Assembly: GCF_000203795.2 (NCBI RefSeq)
Contig: NW_006281103.1
Span: 296,075-360,074, forward strand
Length of the DNA stretch: 64,000 bases
Origin: Batrachochytrium dendrobatidis JAM81
Taxonomy: Eukaryota > Chytridiomycota > Chytridiomycetes > Rhizophydiales
Direction: 5' to 3'
Shown: positions 57,483-64,000 of the stretch, piece after piece
Layout: each line of letters begins with the position of its first letter
Numbering within the stretch: position 1 is the stretch's first letter
Position numbers and translations under genes: made by a program
Notes under the pieces: model-generated
What the model saw: only the letters and a program-made list of their open reading frames with translations
Database searches by the model: none
What the model was told of the DNA's origin: nothing

Positions 57483-60400
57483 ATGAAGCGACAGGCTGAC
57501 AGCACAACTGCGATCGACTCTAGTAAGAATTCAGGATTAGATACTCCTGGTTTAAATGCTAAACAGAGAAAAAAAAGTATGCTTGATAATATTCGCTGTT
57601 TCTGTGTCAAATCGGAATATGTTTGATAGAAATCAAGTCGTTTAATTCATAATTATGCTCAAGTCAAACAGCAGATGCATGTCCAAGGTGTGTCTGAACC
57701 AGTTTATAATTCAAAAGATATTGCTTCGAATTCGCTTAAACAAGACAAATCTATAACGACTCTTCCGCCTCGCCAACTTCAGATCAATGAAGTTATTCAG
57801 GTAAGTACGCCATTCATTTCTTTAAATTCACAACTTTTCATTCATTTCATTCCATCGCTTTCGTTATCAGGCACGATCGTTTGAGATTAGTTCTTTGGAA
57901 ACAGCACTTTCAAATGCAACGTATGTTTTTTGTTTGAAATGTCTAGGAATGACAAGTATTATGACTGACAGTTTTCAACTTAATTTATATTCAGCGAGTA
58001 TACCGGAGCACAAAGAGTTTTTCAAACTCTTCCCAGACATATGCGTCGTCGAGCTGCAAGTTATAATGTTAAACGACTACCAATGCACATTAGAAAGAGA
58101 GCTTTGGTTCAGGTTGAATTTTATAAAATTGGTATGGAAAATCCAAAGTATTATTCCATTTGTATTAATCAGATTGGCATGATTGTCGTTTTATTTTATA
58201 GATGTCAAAAGATAAAACCTGCCAGAATTTACCCAAGCATAGATACAAAAAACGGAAAGCTACTCACCTTTCTGAAGAATTTATGAAACGGCCAGGTAAA
58301 AGCATTTGTTGTGTATAATACATTTTATTCAAATTAGCTTAATCAAAACTTTGATTTTAGCACATAACAAATGGCTTGAGACCCATGTTTGGCACGCAAA
58401 ACGAATGAAAATGGTCGAAAAATGGGGATATAAATTGGTAACTGATTGTCATTTATAAATCCAAGTTTCATTTTTTCGATATGCTCACTATATGCTTGAT
58501 TATATATATACATAGGCTGACCATCCCAATGACAAAAACTTACGATCTGCTTTTAGATCCAGCAAAAATCAAAGTGTAATACATGATGCATCGTATATTC
58601 AACCAATAGAATTGAATGGTCCTGAACTGGTAGTTGTTAAGCTTCTTCAAAGCTTTTTGGATCCAACATTTCCTAATTGTGCACAGAAAGAGTTGAGTAT
58701 CATTTTGTTGATATGAAATCTGAAACAAAAATTTGGTTAAACTTACATTTTATAAATATGCAATTAGTTACTTGAATGGCTCAAGACACCTGGTGACATT
58801 TTTTCACAAACAAGCCTCATATCCTGCAGGGGCTATTGGATTGATAGAGATTCTTTGGAAACCCAACCATCGAGTTGCAGAAAATGCTTTGACTGATATA
58901 CGAACCGTTTGGCTATTTACACATCCTGACACGCATGAGCGTATTTTAAAACTGTTAAAAGAAGCAATTGAGTTGCCAACCAGTTTGGTTTCAAACACAC
59001 CTGTTTCTATTGTCAGTTTAAAAGGCGAGTTTTGTCGTTTTGAATTCTGTGGACCTAGATCGCATGCAATACTATCCGAATGTTTGCAACTCTGCAGTGA
59101 AAATACGGATTTAGGAGACGTCAATAGCATATCCCATAGCGTATGGCAGCAACTGTATTCTTTGATTTCGCCTACATCTGTTTCTCCTGGTGTAGTACTT
59201 GGTCTAACAGTACAAGATCCACGTCTCAGGTACTAATATTTTGAACCACTGTTGGTATTATTCATTTTAAATTTGTACAGCTTGCTACCACCAATACTCG
59301 TGATTTAATATCTTGCTTTACATGTTGTATATTCAATCAGCTTCCCAATTAAAATGAAAAGTCGCAATGATGCACAACCGTCTTTTGAAAATGAGCAGGT
59401 TCAATCTGATGTCCTGTCTCTTTTGAAAGAATGGCCAGCTGGAGTAGCATATCAAAGTTCTATATGGGATAAGGAATCTCGCAAGGTAGCACTGGATACT
59501 CGTGCAACAAACGTGCAGATTAATGCGAGACGCTCAATGAATTTGATTCCAGGCACACCACTAGCTCCATCATCTACTGATAGCAGAATTCCCATTTTGT
59601 TGATTCATCGTGCAAATTATTATTCTATGCAGTTTTCACGCGGTGAATATTCAGATGGTTGGGATCTAGTTATTCCACGCGGATGGGCAAAAGAATTTTG
59701 GTTAACATTTATATTTTCAGGGGCAAGAGTTGCAGGTATGCTCGTTATCCAATGATTTCATTTGTTTTATTACTACAACTAATTAGACCTGCAATATTTT
59801 TGATTTAAATAATAGGATTAAGAGAAAAACGAAGTTTTCATTTTGAAGCGGCTATTCCATGTTTTCCTTATGATTACCCCGAAACACCCACATATGATGA
59901 CGATACGTCTATTACTTGTGCAGAATTAGAGAAGATCTATAATCGTACACCCAAAGCAAAACGTCCCAATTATGAATCATTGCAAGTACCTTCACCATTT
60001 GCTCCTTTGTTTCACCAACTTGAACCCAGCATTTCTCATTCAATTGCAGAGATTGAATCTGTATGCACAATTTTCACGCAACCAACTACAACGCTTACTG
60101 AAAGCGCACAGATTACTCAAAAAGTATCAACAGCTTCATCTGACTTGTTGCCAGGGAAGTCCACTACAGCACCAATCGTAGTGTTGCACTCACCTAGTCT
60201 CATCCAGCTTATACACAATTTATCTCATGCGTTGCCCACATATACGGCATTGTGCTCTGTATTGGCTGAAAAGCTTACTGCACTCTCTTACAAAACAGGG
60301 AGTTTAATATCTTCTGATGTATTGTCTGATCTTAAATCGGCATTTGTGCGAGTTGTGATTACACCCATTAAAAAAGGTGCACCTCAAGAACGTGGCATTG

Positions 60401-60917
60401 TGTATGCAGCAACTGAGTCGGATATTTCCACTTGGCATAGTCTTGCTTCTTCGATGGTACAGTATTCATTTTCCAGTCAAAAAAAAGCTTCTACTTTAGA
60501 GGAATCCGACGCAAATTTGGTATATTTTATAGTGTTTTAAATGTGTTTTTTGTAAAAGTTGTATTCAAACCAAGGTTGTTGATTGGATCGTTGTTTTTAG
60601 GATGATATTCCATCAAAAGATCGCATTTTGGGGTACTTGACTACTGGACATTTTTCACTTCGACAAGGTCAAGGACAGGCCATTGGATGCTGCAGTCTTG
60701 CCAAACTATATAATGCCATGCAGGTTCAAAATGCAGTATTGAAAGGGTATGTTTTGCGATCTAGTACTACTCATTGAATGTCAGGGTTACTTATGATATC
60801 TGATTTGATAGATCCATGGGCCTGACTTCAAAAGATGGGCGTGTACGTGTGATTGTTTTTGTGCGAGGTATTACAGATCGTATATGCCGACCGGCCCTTT
60901 TGGAAATTATTTCCTAA
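57483..60917 (+). CDS. POP1: RNase P / RNase MRP protein subunit Pop1
   Basis: Multi-exon plus-strand gene from ATG 57483 ([14 protein letters not shown]) to TAA 60915-60917. Early exons give [20 protein letters not shown] and the basic block [10 protein letters not shown]. The Pop1 signature [20 protein letters not shown] follows, then [17 protein letters not shown]. Later exons give [33 protein letters not shown] segments and the POPLD region with [37 protein letters not shown] and GAR. The C-terminal [20 protein letters not shown] and [16 protein letters not shown] are also family blocks. Pop1 is the largest common protein of RNase P and MRP and acts in tRNA 5' processing and rRNA processing. 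About 800 residues, close to family length. Confidence 0.9.
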
Positions 60918-61169
60918 AACTTTATTTGATCTACTTGTTCAAGTAATACATTTGTAGTGCAGTTAAATATTCGCGATCCAATGATGTTTGGTTTATTTTT
61001 TATTCTTTGAGTGTATCGATTTTGGATCGCTTGGTTGAGTGTTCATTCAAATCACCATTTTCATCCGATAATCGTTTCTAAATTAAACAAGTGCAGACAA
61101 GCATTAGTGTGATTATATTTCCAGAATGTTGCTGGATCACAAGTAGATTACGAGAAAATCAATCAGTCG

Positions 61170-64000
61170 TTAATCATCAATCGAAGAAATAGTTTTAAAA
61201 CTTACTGGGGTTAATGGTCGTTCTACTAAAGAATCGCCATCAATGACACCTTGTGAAATGGATATAATTTCAGAAGCTTTTTTGAGTTTGCCGATATCAT
61301 TGTATGCAGTATGTTGGATGATTGGTGGTTCATCAGAATTAGTGTCATTGTGCCGAGGAGTAGCGGGCTTGCTCAAACTCTCACTGATATTCTCCGCACT
61401 GCTCGAACGCGATAGCTGTGTCTGAACCAAATTTCCGTCAATGTCGTCCTTTTCCACATCACCTCCGTCAATCACTGCATCATCAATGTCCTGCCCAGAA
61501 ATCAAATCTGTAGCAGATACTGACTGATCTGTATCTGGCAAATTTTGAATCAAAAACAGCTGATTCTTCTGACCCACTTTACGCCATTCCCTCAACAACT
61601 CCACTACAAGCGACTTTGCTGCAGATTTGGGCACATTGGGATCAAGCGGTTTGGATCCATCATTTCGCGTTTCCTTTTTGGAAAACAAGTAAGCATGCGA
61701 TTTGATTGCTGTACGATACGCTATCCAGTTGTATCTCATGTTGTTATAATGAACATAAGAAGGATCTTCAATGCCCTCGGCCAAAGTTTCGCAGTCTTCT
61801 TCTAGTTGGTAGTCAAGTTCTTTCAAGTGCTCATCCAAACTAGTGACAATCGATCTAAACATCAAATAGCGGCACAGGATGAATAATCAAGACAGCACTA
61901 CGTAATGCTACACACCACTCCAAACACCAACCTTGAGGCCTTGTCTCTCAACACCTGTTTCAAATCACGGCCTCTCTCCCACAAATTTGTCATTTCTTGA
62001 TTTCCTAGCCATGACTTGTTTGCAGCAGCGGAGTGTTCAGCCTTGCGTCGTTTTTTAGTAGTTCCCAACTCTATTATTGGCTTTTCATATGAACTACACG
62101 ATCCAAGCTTCCATTTGAGCTAAATTAATTGCATGCATAATTACAAGAGTCAATATTGGCAATACACTCATGCAAATCACAAGTACTATAATGCATGTCA
62201 ACTTATATCAATGAAAAAATTCATACCCAGTTTCTTTCATGCATAAGAACAGTCAACAATGTCTTGGAAAACTTTTTCCCGTTTGGTGAGATTCTTTCAA
62301 GAACCTTGAATGAACGTGATCGACATTCAGATACCCACGATTCCTATCAATAATAATAGATTCTCTAAGTAAGCACCATCTAGCAGTTCAAGTGTGAATT
62401 CGCTAATCACAAAACACGAAGTACCTGATCGGCTGTTAGGACATATGCATACTGAATAGCTCTGTTTATAGATTGAGCAATTTCAGAGAATTGCTTTACA
62501 ATTTTCTCTTTTTCCATAGAAACTAAACTAGACAGAAATTGAAACACAATCATGATCTGCAAAAGAATCTGCCGTCTAAAGAATGGATCATTGAGCTAAA
62601 CATATTGCCAAAAAGTAGTATCTACCAAATTAAAAAGCGCTGAATCACAATAATATACTCGGTTTTAAAACAAATCGTCATACCTCTAAATCAAAAAGAT
62701 TGGTCGAAGTCAAAAACTTTGGGAAAAAATAATCATTTCGAGCATCTGCAATGGTTGGAACACGATGCTTTTTTTCGCCAACTTTGCGTCGTTCACGATC
62801 CGAACCAGTATTTTGATCTGATTCTTTTTGAATATCGTCAAATATTTTGACTACTTTTTCTACGCCCTAAATGTATGTCATTGATGTAGATTAATTCAGG
62901 GTATTGAGACTCAACTCAAAGATACGTCACGTATTTACCGTTTGAAACTTTGTAAAATGAGAGATATCAAATAGCAAAGTTGGATTTGAAAAGTACTCCT
63001 GCAAGCTCCAAAAACAATGATAAAACTCGGCTTTGGCTAAAAATTTAAATCAGTATCAATGACAGTAAAACGATGACGCTGAAATAAGCCAATTTGTGTA
63101 CTTTTTAAAGAATCTAAGCTTGGTTCCTTGTTATCGTCCATTTCATTAGAATTTGACGCTGGCTCAAACACGGTCACATTTCCAACATTGTATTCTCCCC
63201 TCACATTAACTCCTAGATGTGCAATCAGTTAGAAATGAACTATCAAAAGGACAAAAAATCCAAATCAACAACTTGCCTGATCTTTCACTCAGTGGATAAG
63301 TATTGGAAACAAGTGTTAACAGTTTGCCACAAACAACATTGTGTTTGGATTTAGACATTCGACGAAGAAAGTCATTGCAAAAGCGAAGTAGAAACAGTCC
63401 ACGACCTCGTTCCGATTGCATTCCCTGTCAAAAAACTTTAAATGAACGATCTTGCCAAGATATGAATCACAATGCAAGACTACATCTCAATGGTTTAAAT
63501 CTACATACAAGCGTCATGATCTCTACACGACTATCCAAATAAGAAAACAATGAATCTGTACAGTCCACAGTCATAAAGTCCAGGAAATCGTGAATAAGTC
63601 TAAATGCTATGACATCGTCGGTGAATCCTACACATTCCAATGATTCCCAATACAGTTGCACTGTTAATCGATGCCGTACAGAATAGCAATCCAAGCATTT
63701 CAAGACCATCTATACTACCTTGCTGCCCAGCAATAATGGCAATATCCCACAAATCCTGAACAATAGAAAATACTTGCAGCAGTTTACCATGATTTTCCAC
63801 CTAGTTTACACATGCATTGTCAAGCCCAAGACTAGTGACAAGTCTAACCCATAATATCTCCATAGAAACACCACACTAACCACAATATGTGCTATAATAC
63901 GACGGAAAGCAACAATAGTCTTATCCTGAGCCAACGAGAGCTTATAACGGTCCCAGATGGGTTTGAATATATCATTCATGAGCGAGCTGGCTAATTCTAG
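61170..64000 (-). CDS. THOC1: THO complex subunit 1 (THOC1/Hpr1), 5' end off the window
   Basis: Minus strand; the stop is at 61170 and the gene enters from beyond 64000. Exons in order give FKPIWDRYKLSLAQDK and RFCNDFLRRMSKSKHNVVCG, then YPLSERSG with NVRGEYNVGNVTVFEP. These match human THOC1 (LLRRLSKSQNTVFCG, NLENVTVF). Next come DYFFPKFLTSTNLFDLELND and PFFRRQILLQIMIVFQFLS, TADQESWVSECRSRSFKVLE, NKSWLGNQEMTNLWE and YNWIAYRTAIKSHAYLF. The C-terminus is Ser/Asp-rich and has no clear death domain. THOC1 couples transcription to mRNA export in the THO/TREX complex. It is tail to tail with POP1 (about 250 bp apart). A start ATG could lie near 63979 but is more likely outside. Confidence 0.88.

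Overview
This window looks like nuclear DNA of a chytrid fungus, most likely Batrachochytrium. The evidence is AT-rich sequence, many short GT-AG introns, Crinkler-type (CRN) genes, a secreted protein whose signal peptide resembles those of Batrachochytrium secreted families, and a fungal housekeeping gene set. Gene identities come from motif recognition and hand-joined exons; no database search was possible. Exon limits given to the base were read from splice sites plus frame continuity. Where only a span is given, the internal splice sites were not all settled.

The left part (1-14.4 kb) is accessory in character. A CRN pseudogene with three in-frame stops runs off the left edge. It faces an intact single-exon CRN gene (3962-6274) across 2.5 kb of repeats. 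A gene-poor stretch of about 5.7 kb with a 100-N assembly gap follows, then one secreted coiled-coil protein gene (12010-12783, minus).

From 14.4 kb the window becomes housekeeping. It holds a D-type-like cyclin (minus), a USP-family deubiquitinase with a C-terminal CaaX box (plus), and three consecutive minus-strand genes for mitochondrial proteins (ATP10, a PARL/Pcp1 rhomboid, GUF1). GUF1 is divergent from a glutamine-rich SNF5 gene. A PPIL3-type cyclophilin, an intronless catalase and one 5S rRNA gene come next. Two paralogous amino-acid transporter genes then lie head to head with matching exon lengths.

The last third holds a tiny C2HC zinc-finger gene, PARG, a CCDC97 homologue, a long coiled-coil gene, JIP5/WDR55, MIC19, POP1 and a partial THOC1. 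Functions cover mitochondrial biogenesis (ATP10, PARL, GUF1, MIC19), RNA processing (POP1, THOC1, CCDC97, PPIL3, JIP5), chromatin and ADP-ribose metabolism (SNF5, PARG) and cell cycle or ubiquitin (cyclin, USP). There is no sign of a metabolic cluster.

Points most worth a second look: a family of MITE-like elements with mariner-like ends (four copies plus solo ends); four GC-AG introns; an 11-nt microexon carrying the deubiquitinase's catalytic Cys; a PPIL3 first exon that is only the ATG; a catalase whose distal-pocket Asn is Leu; and the decayed and intact CRN pair.
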